64,000 nucleotides of DNA from Cinnamomum chago (GCA_038049695.1 CP142453.1:129529001-129593000); one strand, 5' to 3'; shown: positions 34,755 to 46,746, counted from the stretch's first letter. Translations and numbers: made by a program. The notes: generated from the sequence alone by a model not told the origin.

Positions 34755-36826
34755 AGGTCATTTTTCACACCCCCACAAACATCACTCTTTCTATCCAAAA
34801 AAAGAAATCAATACACTTGTGTTTTTTTCCTTTTTTCAAATAATTACATGTCCCTACCACAAAGGATTCCTTCAATCATTCACACCTTCAAGCAATCAAA
34901 AGCTAAGCTAAAAGAAACAAAATGCCGAATGAATAGGTCATCATAAAAGAGAAAAAGAGAAAGGGAAATGAAAATGATATAAGCCCATGCCTCAGTTTGA
35001 TTTAATTAATTTGGAGCACTTATTTTGATAGACATTGATTAATGACTGTAGTTATGATAATGTGCTCTTTTGGTGTGGGTCGATTTCTATGACCTATAAT
35101 ATTGGTGGGGACCATACAATAATCGCATTGAATTGGAAAGCACAGCCCTTCATAGTTGGACAGTGGATCAACTAAGATTAAATCTATCATTAATATTAGA
35201 GACATAAACATCTCTAACATCCATTCTATTCTCCACGTATGCTAACCAATCCATTACACAATGCATCCTACAATAGTTATCGACCCAACGAACTCAGGAT
35301 TATAGATTGTTTACACAAGTTTAAGTTTAATCTGTGGCAAGATCACTCTTCATGGATTGAAACCATAATGAAAGATGAGTGCTAATTGAGTAGCTTTAAT
35401 GGAGATTGTCAAGTTGTTATTAGGACATATACATGGCCAACTGATCTTCTGCTGCAGACGATGGAAGTGTTATATGATTGAGTAGGGCATTTGGAGGTGC
35501 ATGATCTTGTCAATGAGTATTCATTCATTCATGCTGAAATGCAGTCTTATGTGGCTTTGCTTCTTCATTGTTGTAGCCACTAGCCACTCATCATTTATTT
35601 TTATGGGCCATAGAGTTTAAAATGAAATCCAACTGACAAATAAATTTAAGTTTGAACGTGTGGAGAGGGTTGTGGGCCCCACAGCCTCACCAAAATTGTG
35701 ACCATGTGAATGTTGATTCTGATTTGGATTGAATGGGGCTGGTCGTGGTCAGCAACATCAAAAGACCCCTCCTGTTTTCAATGTGCTATTAAGTCCTCAT
35801 CAGTCTTATAGGCTCCTATAGGGATTTTTCCCCATAGATTCCTTTTTTTTTATTAATCTAAAGACAGCAGATATGTTATTGACTGCCATAACAAAAATCA
35901 ATTATTAATCATGAGAGATCTCTTATGTATTATTAAAGAAACCTTTTCAGGTAGCTTAAATTATACTTACAGAGACGCTTGTCATGCCTTAATCAGGAAA
36001 ATTACTTAGGTGGTTTAATTATATAGTGAAAGATGATTTGGCGTATAATACAAGCCAAATGGACTTCTTTTTAGTATTATTATCACTCAAGACCCAATTG
36101 AGTTGTTGAGTGACTGAAACTTTTTTTGAGATATTGATCGATCGAGGCCTCAATTACTGAGGAAGATATATTGATCTGACTGATGAACAGAAATATCACA
36201 ACCATGGCTTAAAAATCACAGTTTCACCTAATTCAATATTCATTGTAACGCATTATGTAACACTATCATGGTCAAATTGATCGACTAATACTAGAATTAA
36301 AAAAGAAAAGGCCAAACAAACAGAGGCATGGCAGCCCACTTTTTCTTTATTTACACCTTCCATGTTAATGCATTTCCAGATATTTGTAAGGAGCAACAGT
36401 TCTCACCGGACTGCCTATATGGTTCACTCTCACCCAAGGTCTTCTTTCCTCACCTAAGGGTTCCCTTACGTCACCCCAGGGCTCTATGGGGTCCCAAACC
36501 CCCTGCTATTTTAAATCATGATCTAAAACAGGTTTAGTGTTTGAGACATGGCACATTCGTATGTGGCCTACCAGGTGCACAATGTAAACGACCGTCCATT
36601 TGGAAGAAGGCAAGTCATTGAGCTCAAGCATGCTAAAATAGATTTAAGTAACGCGTCATTGTCAAAAATCACATTCTCTGGGATTTGCTTGTCTAGAGAT
36701 ATTTTCCAGTTTGGATTTCACTGGAGATATATTTATGAAGAAAGCCTAGCTAAGATAAAATAGAAAATGAAGTCAGAGTTGTGGTATTTTAAATTAGCAA
36801 CAATTTCCATTTTACAAAAGTGCTCC
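34177..36826. other. intergenic DNA with a palindromic microsatellite
   Basis: No gene recognised. It contains the compound microsatellite at 34674-34747, listed separately. Confidence 0.5.
34674..34747. repeat. self-complementary (CT)n(TA)n(GA)n microsatellite
   Basis: About 31 bases of CT repeats, then 16 bases of AT repeats, then 27 bases of AG repeats, in perfect alternation. The CT and AG arms are complementary, so a single strand can fold into a long uninterrupted hairpin. Confidence 0.95.
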
Positions 36827-36834
36827 TATCTAGG

Positions 36835-37202
36835 TGAGGATGTAAATGGATACTCAATTCTCCAAAGGTTCCGACCCGTTAAAAACCGAGTCTTGGTCCT
36901 TATTTAGGCCCCAATAAGTAAATGAGTCCGGTTCCACCTTGGTTCAAATCTATGGACTCGAGACCCGACATGTAACCTCAATTTCTGAAAATATATCTTA
37001 AAACCCTTGTTCTTTTAATATAATTCTCTACCTAAACCCAGACCCGGATCCAAACCCGTCTCATATATGGTTCTGGTTCTGGTTCTGGTTCCGAAGCCAA
37101 GAAACGAGTTCCGAGTCCGGATCCGGTTCTACTTTCTCCTTAACGATTCCAGTTCCGGGTCCACCTTAAACCCGGACCAGAACCGATCCGTTTACAACCC
37201 TA
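36835..37202. mobile_element. non-autonomous hAT element (MITE), subfamily 2
   Basis: The left end TGAGGATGTAAATGG and the right end on the other strand TAGGGTTGTAAACGG form an imperfect inverted repeat. Flanks TATCTAGG (36827-36834) and CATCTAGG (37203-37210) differ at one of 8 bases. The body matches the 26650-26981 element in order and wording, with a local GGTTCT hexamer expansion near 37070-37092. It is more diverged than its sister. Confidence 0.8.
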
Positions 37203-37210
37203 CATCTAGG

Positions 37211-37562
37211 GCTGTTCATGAGCCTGACCACTACACTAGATCCATCACACAATGGGCAGTGTTTTTAGGCTTGAAGATCACACCTTTTTCTGGTCCTAAA
37301 ATGATTAATGGTCGTAGCAAGCCCAACTTATTTAGCACAAAGCTGCAAATGCATTTTGTAGAAGGGAGTATACCTGGGAGTTCAGTTCAAACCCATGGGT
37401 AGGACCAAGGCCTTGATATTGACCTAAACAATTATAAGGGCTAGGTTAGACAAGCTTCAGCTTAGCCCATTCCAACTAGGTCCATTAACTCCCCCGCCAA
37501 GTAAAAGTGTAAGGGCTATACCTGGACCTGGTTATGAGTCTAATGACCATGTTGCAGATTAT
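37211..37562. other. short spacer; possible half of another hAT MITE
   Basis: Immediately at 37207 the text TAGGGCTGTTCATGAGCC resembles the subfamily-1 hAT terminal repeat, but no partner end was found. No gene. Confidence 0.35.
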
Positions 37563-37565
37563 GTA

Positions 37566-38097
37566 GGGCACGTTTGTGTACACACCCTTTCCGCGGAAAG
37601 AGGAAATTGTCACGTCAGCAAATTCCATAGAAATGAAAACCTCGGAAAAGGATTTCCATAGAATTTAGAAATTCATGGTTTGGTGCAAAAAGAGTTTCCT
37701 CATTGAATTGGTGCAGATGTTGTTTGGTGCGGCTGTAGATTCCTTATAAAAAATCAAAATTTCTTATTTAGTGATATAATTTTTTGAATAAAAATAACAT
37801 AACATGTATATTATTTATTTAACATTAAATAATAATTTATATAAAGAAATAAAAAATGAAAGAGTTATAGGGTTTTTGGGTTGAAATTGACAAGAGTGAG
37901 GAAAAGAGGGAGAAGTTTTCTGAGGAAAACCATTTCCCATACCCCCCATGGGAAACTCATTTCCACAATTATCAAGGAAAATGCTGACGAGGCAGGAAAG
38001 CATTTCCGCGGAATTGTTCCACACCAAACACTGAAAAAATAGGTTTTCCGTGAAAAATCGTCAACTTTTCCCCGAAAAGTGTTACACAAACATGCCC
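37566..38097. mobile_element. PIF/Harbinger-like MITE candidate
   Basis: The left end is GGGCACGTTTGTGTACAC and the right end on the other strand is GGGCATGTTTGTGTAACAC. Subterminal parts are also inverted (TTTCCGCGGAA near both ends). A 3-bp GTA flanks it (37563-37565, 38098-38100). GGGC ends with a 3-bp duplication suit PIF/Harbinger, although that group usually duplicates TTA or TAA, so the class is tentative. The 532-bp body has no transposase. Confidence 0.65.
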
Positions 38098-38100
38098 GTA

Positions 38101-39110
38101 GAGTATTATCATGACTCTGTGTCTCACTTGCACAATCATCTAGAATATAGATCCAGGGTAAACAACTTGCCGTAGGTGCGGGGCCCTGATCCAACTCCCC
38201 AAATATAAACTTGGACAGAGACCCAGTACTTTTGCAGAAGGTGAGATGGTCTCGGTCTGGTTATACCCATCTGCATCCGTACCCTCCTCACTCCACTACT
38301 GTTAATTATCACACATGCAGCATGGGCCCAAAATGGGCTGGATGTAAGTTGAATTATTAGGCCCATGACCTGTGTCCAAGACTAAATGTAACTGGATAAC
38401 TAGGGGCTGATCCAATCAGGTGGCTCCTCCAGGGCCAACATACCTTACAGGGAGAGAGTTATAAAGTAATTGTTTTTTGTATTGACTTTACTTTACTATA
38501 CTTTATCCTAGTTTTATGTAATAAAAGAAAAGTAACTTATGACAAAAACATGACAGTTGTACTTTACTTTACCACAGTACTTTTTTTATCCAAACGTGGT
38601 AAATTACATATAAATTAAAATATTTAATAAAAAAAGTATTCTAATAATGCAATTTAGTTTAATCATACCACCTTCCAAACAACTCAATTTAAAATCTATA
38701 ATATTTCTTCAAAAACTACCAAACAGTAAAAATATTCTAATATTGGATTATTCTATTTTATACTATTTTATTCTTGCAATAGTTAAATCTGTAAATATTT
38801 TATTCTATAAACATCCAAATGGGCCCTAAAAAGACAAAAATACATACTTTTGCACAAAAAATAAATAAGATTCATTATCTGGAGAAATGAAATTAAACCT
38901 CCCTCAAAAATAGGTAATGTCCCAAGATATAGGAGATGGGAGCCCTGCTTCTCATCATGGCCCACTTCTCAAAACAAGCCTTGATGTTGCTAGGATGTTA
39001 TAAAGGTCTTTATTACCATAGAGCCTTCTATTGTGCCTTTAAATGCGCCTCTAAAATATCTTAATGCCCATGACCAATGGTCCAATTAGTCCTACTAACA
39101 AGCTATGAGA
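38101..39110. other. intergenic DNA, no gene seen
   Basis: AT-rich, with TTTACTTTAC-type runs at 38480-38580. No element boundaries could be supported. Confidence 0.45.
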
Positions 39111-39114
39111 AGAA

Positions 39115-39176
39115 GAATTCTGATAGCTAAATGATCAGTAGAATAGAATTCTGATAGCTAAATGATTGGTAGAATA
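39115..39176. repeat. 31-bp tandem duplication
   Basis: GAATTCTGATAGCTAAATGA begins at 39115 and again at 39146; the copies differ at a few bases near their ends. It lies directly in front of the larger 236-bp duplication. Confidence 0.8.
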
Positions 39177-39657
39177 CCTATTAGCCATATGATGCCTATT
39201 AATTGTGATATGTTCCATAACTTAGCCCACAGCAGTACCTTGATTTAACTCCATGTCCCATAGATGCAAGCCCTACAAGCAAAATACGGGAACAATATTG
39301 GAAATGGATGAATGAGAAAAATTAACAAATTCAATTATTTGCAGTCTATTTGAAGGCCAGCGATGATGGGTTATAGAAAAATTGAGTGATTAGTTGGGTT
39401 CTAAACAGAATACCTATCAGTCATGTTGCCTGTTAAGTAACAGATCTAATTGTGATATCTGCCACAGCTTAGCCCGCAACAGTACCTTGATTAATCCGTG
39501 CCCAATAGATGCAAGCTGCCAAGCCTTACAAGCAATCCAGAAACAATATAGGAAACGGATGAATGAGGAAAATTAACAAATTCAATTGTATGCAATCTAT
39601 TTGAAGGCCAATGATGATTGGTTATGGAGAATTTGCTAATTAGTGTGGTTTCTAAAC
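39171..39657. repeat. 236-bp tandem duplication, diverged
   Basis: AGAATACCTATTAGCC at 39171 recurs as AGAATACCTATCAGTC at 39407. The blocks then run in parallel (GTACCTTGATT, ATAGATGCAAGC, AATTAACAAATTCAATT, CTATTTGAAGGCCA) for about 245 bp with many substitutions and small gaps. No coding content. Confidence 0.8.
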
Positions 39658-41568
39658 TTTCATACATTAACCATAGGTCTTGCTTCCAGTATAGACTTGC
39701 CAATTGAAAAGAGAAAAAAAGCGGCAGAACATGCACAAATGTAGAAGAGAAGAACAATAAAAAGTCCTTCAAAATCAATTTAGACTGATGGAATTGTTAC
39801 AAATCAAGGAAGACTTACACCAAAGGATATGATAGATGGAAAGGTTTCTTTACAAATAAGGGGTCATGCAAAAAATTAGCCCTATCAGATTATCCTAATC
39901 AGATTATCATAACCCTTGATTAAAGGAACAGCCTTACAAGTTTAACGATCTTTTCACTATAGACTTTTTTTTTTTTAAAGATTCAATTCAATAGTAAGGG
40001 TTCAATGAGCAAAAATTGGGAATGGTACGGTCACAGTGGAAAAAAAGAAAGTGAAAGGAGGTGCATTGAAAAAGGTCGGCCCAAGTTTGCCTCATAAAGT
40101 GGATTGTACATGTAGTGCTTGTGGGAGAAGATCACAATTCTATAACAAGTGATGTAAAAGTAAACTTAAATGAGAATCATTATATGCAATTAAAATGTTT
40201 ACATTAGAAATGTGTGCAAACAAATTAGTTCAGTCAGAGAGGAAATTTTTGAACCTAGGACATCTTTGTACTTGCAAAAGTATATGGTCCTAAAATGCAA
40301 TATACTTGCAGAAGTATATGACGCAAGAGGTAATTTGGTACAAAGTTCTGATATTTTGTATCAATATAAAGAACTCGATTTCCTTTTTATATAAGGCCCC
40401 CTCAAAATAGGTTGCAAACGAATCAAGAGGGAAGGGGAAATTACTAGCCATGGAAGAATACACTGAAACGAGGAGGTAAACCCTCTCATGAAACCATTCA
40501 TCCCGAAGACAAAAGTAAAAGAAAGCCTACATACTACAAATGAATATTAAAAATTGAAACCTCCCAATTCAAGTCTGTCCATATCTTTCTTTCATTTTCT
40601 TTTCTTTCTTTCATTCATTTTTTCTTTCTTCCTTCCTTGCTTTCTTTCTTTTTTCCTACCCAAATGTCTAGCTACTGGTGAGTCAGGATCAGCAGATAAT
40701 TTAATCCCCTAAAGAATTAGTGGCCTTTGATTCCCTAAAGGGACTAGACTTTTATAAACCATCAACATTAATTTCAAAGTCAAAGTCATGATTTAGACCT
40801 TTTTTTGAATTCTGCACAGGTACTGGGTTGGAGCTTCACTGAACTTGTGATTAAGATGGATCCACTCCAAGAAGCTGCATAAGTTGCCCAAGCCTCCAAT
40901 TGATACACTTTTTCTAGAGCGGAGTGTAACAATACTTCATTTAAACAATTTCAAGAAATAAGTCTCATACAACAAAGCACTGTGATCTACGAGATCTCCC
41001 ATGCTCCTAGAAACTTTGCTCATGACAGTACCACTTCAGAGGGCAGCAGACCAGCGATCCATCCCAATGATTAGCCACTTAACTTGGGATGTTAGAGATC
41101 TTTACAGACCTCTATACAGTGAGAGGATGTTAAAGAGCAAGATTGGTCAATTTAATCCACTTTTCTTAGGTTTCAAAAACTACAAAGTGAGAAAATAAGC
41201 TTCCTCAGCTCAGGAACTCCTATTTGCCAAATGATTGGATGAGCCAATCAAACTCTGCTCATTGCAATCCAATAAGGATTTGTTAATGTTGGAGTGTGAA
41301 CAAAAATATACTTACCCTAGGAGAATCCTGTCAACACACACCCTGCAAAATTACCCATTTATATGAATCTTATCTTTTCAGGGCCTGGTATCATGCTAGC
41401 AGTATTCGAGGGAGAGAACCTTTGAGATATCCTCTCCAAAATTGCCACTTCTATTGATTACCCCCTTGGATGGTTCTAGGAGACTTCTCAGTCACATGGG
41501 AAGTGCAGAAATCTGGTGGTGCAAAACCAAAGTGGATTGCCATGAAATAGTTTACTCGGGAATTCATG
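39658..41568. other. intergenic DNA, no gene seen
   Basis: AT-rich. A TTTC-rich simple-sequence stretch lies at 40588-40655. No gene or transposon recognised. Confidence 0.5.
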
Positions 41569-43424
41569 GTGGTTGACTCGGGAATTCATGGTCATCGTGG
41601 GTTGTTACGATTGGAGAGTTTTTTAATGCATCATTGTTTCAAGTTGAGAGAATTAAATGTCAGTATAGTTGACAAGCGAAGTTTACGTATGCATTTTAAA
41701 CTGAGGTTGTTTTCTATTTATGTTTGTGTCTGTCAAGGACATTTATCATCCAGACACGAACTAAGACTCCACCAGGCCAGTACTTTGTTACCACAAAGCC
41801 TGCATGAATAAGGTCAACTCGTTATAGATTGAAATTAAGATTGTTGTGGATTGAAAAATATGTATGCCACCAATAGTTAGATTCAAGCACTTAGAGAGGC
41901 AAAGATGTATAGTTTTGCCGTCTATGAGTAATTGTTCAGAGTCTGGAAAGGTTGTTTATGATTGATTTATGGGAAATGATCATTGGTGCAGGTATTTCCT
42001 ATTTTATGGAAGTATTAAACCAATCGTTGTTGGCTGAGATTGTAGATCTAGGAACAAGCAACCATTGTTATTGTTTCGCATTTTAGATATAATTGGTCGA
42101 GAGTTATTTCAGTTGTCCTTGGGAATTAATGGTCATTGAGGATCATTAATAGGAAAAGACTAGGAGAGATTCCTATAAATCATCGTTGTTGTTGTTGACA
42201 GTCGTGAATGTAAATTGTTCACATGAGAAGGTTTTGCATTTGCCGTTGATTGTAATTCAGGTTGTTGTAGAATAAAACATATGTTGCTGATATTGTTGAT
42301 TGTGGAGTTTGCTTGTTGAATTGATCGAGATTAAGATTCATGCGGATTGTGAAAAAATATAAATGCCATCCTTTGTTCGTTAGGATTCCCTTGGTTTCAT
42401 AAAGATGTATTGTTTGGTATTGATGGCGTAAATGATCGTGAGTTTTGGTGGTTGACTCGGGAATTCATGGTCAGCGTGGGTCGTTATAATTGGAGTGTTT
42501 TTTTTTTAGCACAACGTCGTTGGTCAAAGGCAAGAGCATTTGGTATTATCGACGAGCGATGTTCGCTTGTTTTATCACTAGTTGAAACTAAGGTTCTTTT
42601 TTTATTCTTCGGTCTGTCAAGATCGTCTATCATCTAGGCATGAACTAGGACTCTACCGGGCTAGTACTTTGGATCACTAGAATATCAGATAGCTAGTTCG
42701 AATCAGGTTAGCTCGTTATGGATTGAAACTAAGGTTGTTAAGGATTGAAGAAAATGTGACACCCTTAGTTGGATTAATGCCCTTTGATTGGCAAAGATGT
42801 ATACTTTTGGCGCCCACATTATTGTGAGCGGTTTATGAATAATTATTAATGATCCATAAGCATTGTTTATGATCTGTCAGAAGTGATCATCAGTTGTTGT
42901 ATTTGCTTAATTATGAAAGAATGTGACCAGTGGTTGTTGGTCGAGATTGTACATCTAGGAATAAATGGCCATTGTCATTGTTTCTCATTTTTTTATGTAA
43001 GTGATCATGAGTTGTTTCGGTTGTCCATAGGAATTCATCATGATCAAGAGTTGTTAACAGGACAAGACTGAGAGTAATTTCTATAAATTGTTGTTGTCAT
43101 TGTTGACAGTCGTGATTGACAATTGGGCGCGTGAGAAGGTTGTTGGTTAGAGTATTAATAATAATTGAGGTTGCTCTGGAGTAAAACATTAGTATACCAT
43201 CCATGCTTAGACAAACTCGTTGATTCATATACTGGATGTATGTGATCATGAGTCATTGTAGTTGATTTGGGAATTCATCGTCATCAGGCGTTGCTATTTA
43301 AAGAATTTTGTGAATAAATAGTTGTGGTAAATACTTGTTGTTGAAATTCATGAGTACTGAAATTGATAGAAGCTAAGATTGCTCTTGATTAAAATAATGT
43401 GCTTTGGATTGGCAAATAAGTCCA
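41569..43424. repeat. degenerate tandem repeat of about 810-880 bp (2.2 units)
   Basis: Unit starts were placed at GTGGTTGACTCGGG (41569), GTGGTTGACTCGGG (42448) and GTAGTTGATTTGGG (43258). Units one and two can be followed in parallel along most of their length: TGTCAAG, GAACTA with GACTC, GGCAAAGATGTAT, GTTGTTGG with GAGATTGTA, GTTGACAGTCGTGA, GAGAAGGTT. The third is short and leads straight into the next satellite. Each unit also contains an internal echo of the GGGAATTCATGGTCAT word (42112, 43015), so the unit itself is built from older sub-repeats. Divergence is high, so this is an old array. Confidence 0.75.
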
Positions 43425-43488
43425 TCGCTATAGGGAGACGTAACAAATCTAACCCTCAAATCATCTAGATCTCCTTTTGCATCAAAAG

Positions 43489-43506
43489 ATTTCAACATCC
43501 ATGTTA
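43489..43506. repeat. target-site duplication of the RTE LINE (left copy)
   Basis: ATTTCAACATCCATGTTA here is repeated exactly at 44619-44636. The 18-bp length suits target-primed reverse transcription. The sequence belongs to the satellite monomer, showing that the LINE landed in an existing monomer. Confidence 0.93.
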
Positions 43507-44618
43507 AACCAAACCAAACCAAACCAAGCCTTTTCCCACTAGGTGGGGTCGACTATATGGATTTGACGACGCCAATCAAATCTATTTTGGGTCATGTCCT
43601 CCGTTAGATCCATGTAGGCAAGGTCATGTTAAATAGTTTCTTTCCAACTTCTCTTGGATCTCCCTCTCCCACTCCTACTTCTGGCAACCTTCATGCTTTC
43701 ACACATTTTAACAGGTGCTTCCGTTGGGCGCCTTCTAACATGGCCGAACCATCTCAGTCGATTTTCTCTTATTTTATCTTCAATCGGTGTTATTCCTACT
43801 TTGCCCCTAATGTCCTCATTCCTAATCCTATCTCTCATTGTGATCCTACACATACATCTTAGCATTCTCATCTCCGCAACTTCCATCTTCTTAACATGTT
43901 TATGCTTTACTGCCCAATACTCTAATCCATATAACAACGCTGGACGTACCGCCACCTTATAATACTTTCCTTTAACCTTGAGGGGAACTTTCCGATCACA
44001 CAGGACCCCCGAAGCACTCCTCCATTTAGTCCACCCGGCCTGAATCCTGTGACTTATATCAGTATCAATCTCTCCATCATGTTGCACCATAGATCCAAGG
44101 TACCTAAAGTTTTCTTTCTCTACAATCTTTTGTGTGCCCAAACTTACTTCCATGTTACCAGGTGTCCTACTTTGACTAAACTTGCATTCCATATATTCCG
44201 TCTTGCATCGACTTAGCCTAAACCCTTTTGTCTCTAACGTTTTCCGCCACAATTCTAGCTTAGCATTCACTCCTCTCGTCTCATCCACTAAAACAATGCC
44301 ATCTGCAAATAGCATACACCACGGCACCTCATCTTGAATATGTCTTGTAATCTCATCCATAACTAGGGCAAATAAGTACGGGCTTAACGCTGAGCCTTGA
44401 TGTAGACCAATCGTGATAGGAAACTCTTTAATCTCTTCGCCGGTCGTTCTTATAGATGTCATGACTCTATCATACATATCCTTTAACTCCGCCTATGTTG
44501 GGGTATCCTTGACATAGCCGGTCCCAAGCCCATACAAAGGAGGAGGGTTGTGCGTCATGTAGCCGATAGCCAGCACAATACTCAGTCGGATTTCTTTATG
44601 GATTTGAGACCTAATGAA
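43507..44618 (-). mobile_element. 5'-truncated RTE-type LINE with 5' inversion
   Basis: The minus strand carries the C-terminal part of a plant RTE-clade reverse transcriptase and ends at the left with a (TTTGG)n-type 3' tail (AAACC repeats at 43506-43527 on the plus strand). Perfect 18-bp duplications flank it. The rightmost 120 bp or so (about 44495-44618) reads in the opposite direction: GACATAGCCGGTCCCAAGCC and AAAGGAGGAGGGTTGTG are, from memory, sense-strand words of the 5' part of plant RTE elements. That is the signature of a 5' inversion by twin priming. The element is not functional: it lacks the endonuclease and most of the polymerase. Confidence 0.88.
43629..44477 (-). pseudogene. 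RTE LINE reverse transcriptase fragment
   Basis: A 282-codon frame. Residues about 17-60 hold the palm block (EFPITIGLHQGSALSPYLF then MDEITRHI), followed by WCMLFADGIVLVDE, where the family's FADD box reads FADG: the second catalytic aspartate is lost. Further on are the SRCKTEYMECKF block, NFRYLGSMVQHDGEID, the RPALLYGLEYWA block and the LRWFGHVRRRP block typical of RTE C-termini. It ends after a basic SRSGRGRSKRSWKETI stretch; sequence downstream resembles further C-terminal remnants that are out of frame. The endonuclease and the finger region of the polymerase are absent. It is a dead copy, not a host gene. Confidence 0.92.
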
Positions 44619-44636
44619 ATTTCAACATCCATGTTA

Positions 44637-46746
44637 GGGCAACAAAAACAAATTTTAGTCAAAATATGGAATGAAGAGCTCAAGGTGGATGCAAAACTAG
44701 ATTTCCAAATTCAAGTCTAAAATATTCTCCAAGATCCAGGGTCCATGTCAGAAATTTAACTGATCAATTGAGTCCATCCATCAGTCTCAATTTGACTCAA
44801 AAGACCCCTATATTGAAAGAATGAACGGACCGCACTGTGAGGGATTGCACCCATGTGTTCACGACCCCAACCAAGCCTAAAACATGCCCCCAAACCTGTA
44901 CCGACGATCATCTGAATTGTCGTTTTGCATCAAAAGATTTTAACATCCATGTTAGGGCAAAAACAAAACATTTCGATCATAACATTGAATGAAGGTGCCA
45001 AGGTGGATGCAAAATTGGATTTCCAAATTCCGATCTAAAATATTCTCCATGACCTGAGGTCCATGTTGGATCAATTGAGTCCATCCATCACTCCCAATTT
45101 TACTCAAAAGATCCAAAAATCGAACAACTACGACAGTCGCGATGTGACAGATTGGACCCACGCGTTCAAGACCCCAACCAAGTGAAAAACATGCCACAAA
45201 GCTTTTTCACAAAACCAACAATGTGGTAGCTGCTAGGCCTGTCCCATAGCCTGGGCAAGGGTTATCCAATCTTGTCCCGAATATTGGACGGGCCTGCCGG
45301 GGTTGTCCAATCGCGGCCCTAAATTGAGTGGACCTAGGTCAAATCCTATCTCATGTGGGCTCGGGCTGGGCCCAAGCCGGACGTAGGCTTTAGCACGATC
45401 TTGAACATAAGATCAACATTATCTAATTATTCATATACTGTCACCGGACTTTTAAACCCTCTTCTCCATATCCTCCCTGAACAAACCCCACATCCTCAAA
45501 ATATTACCTCGTGCTTTTATGTTGAAGTATCTGATCTAAAAGCACATATGGCTCTCGGCTGTTTCCATTTTCCAAGGGTCTCAAGGATATCTATTAATTA
45601 CTATTTTCAAAGGCAGCAAAGGTACTCATAGTGGTGTATGATGTAGAAACCAACAACTCAAGTCACTTGGTCGTCGATTGGGAGAAGGGAAGTCAGTGCT
45701 GCTTCCAAATGAATGGGTATGCATTGGCAAGAACTGGCAAGAGGGTGAAAAAGCAGGTTCAGAGCTGCTTCTATGAATTAAACTAGATACTAGTCTGAGA
45801 TGTGCCACCTACTTTGAAAGTTAGACTGCACTTAGTCCCCAAATAGGTCAGCTTTAAGACACAATGATGGAGCCTATTTTCAGAAGCTACTTGCAACTTT
45901 AGTAGTGACAAGTGGTATTTTTTTAGCTATTGGTAATGTGGCTGGACTCTTATTGTTGTTATTATTATTTGCGGTACGTATTTTGGGATTTTATTTTCTT
46001 GCCAATAGAATTTCTCCTCCATTTTTTAACAGTCATGGGGCAGTTTCGAGCCGAGCCTGGACGAGCAAGGCAGGCTCTGCCCATTCCCAGTCCCATTTTT
46101 TTCGGGCTTTCAAATAATTGTCCAAGCCAAGCCCGCTGGGCTCAATTTTTTTTAAACACCCAATGTTTTCGGGCATGGGACAGGCCAGGTACCCATTTCA
46201 ATGGACTAAATTGATAGGCCTAGTTGCTGCTCCAAGTACTGCTGGTGGGGGCCACAGCCACCCTATAGATATACCGAATATTGCCTACAAGATATAGGGG
46301 AGGTAGCCACAGTTGCATAATTTCCTACTGTACTTGGAGAAACAGAGAAATGGGTAATTCTGAAAAAAGAAACAAAGGACCGAACGTGAACAATGTGTGG
46401 ACCCCAAGTGAAGAATAATCAATGAACATGCTTTGTTTCTTTTGTCTTTTTAAATGCTCACTATCATTGTAAATGGAACTCCCTTAATCAGATTTCCCTA
46501 CTCAGTATTAGGTGATCATGATTACAAGAATATCGTGAAGTATGTTAAGAGTTATGTTACGATCAATCCAAACAGAAATTCATGAAAGGTCAATTCCACG
46601 ATCCTCTCGATCGTCTTTATGTGGCAACAAGTTTCATCATCAACGTTACCACAACAAAGAAACATTTCGGTAAAAATATGGAATGAAATATTTCGCTATG
46701 GAGATAAAAGATAGATATAGCCGGCGATCGTCTGGATCATCCTTTT
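44637..46746. repeat. decayed edge monomers of the 815-bp satellite
   Basis: After the LINE, one monomer (marker 43479) amounts to only about 320 bp once the LINE is removed: its middle is missing and it jumps from AACATGCCCC to the next marker at 44927. The following monomer (44927-46746) is full length once the 986-bp insertion is subtracted. Both are more diverged than those from 46747 on, as expected at an array edge. Confidence 0.8.
45235..46220. mobile_element. hAT-like non-autonomous element of about 1 kb inside a satellite monomer
   Basis: It interrupts a monomer that otherwise reads through (GTGGTAGCTGCT at the left, TTGCTGCTCCAAGTAC at the right). Flanking 8-mers TAGCTGCT (45227-45234) and TAGTTGCT (46221-46228) differ at one base. 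Short ends match as an inverted repeat: AGGCCTGTC at the left and GGCCTATC on the other strand from the right. The subterminal parts are rich in GGGCTGGGCCC and GGCATGGGACAGGCC words, like the hAT MITEs elsewhere in the window. No transposase frame was recognised. Confidence 0.7.

Noticed and set aside
38460-38830. Possible MITE ending in CCAAATGGGCCCTA
   Set aside because: No matching inverted end was found at the left.
42697-42712. AGTTCGAATC, another B-box-like word
   Set aside because: It lies inside the degenerate 880-bp repeat with no tRNA-like partner upstream.
43626-43962. Plus-strand frames opposite the LINE reverse transcriptase
   Set aside because: They are antisense to a clear RTE reverse transcriptase fragment and have no domain of their own.
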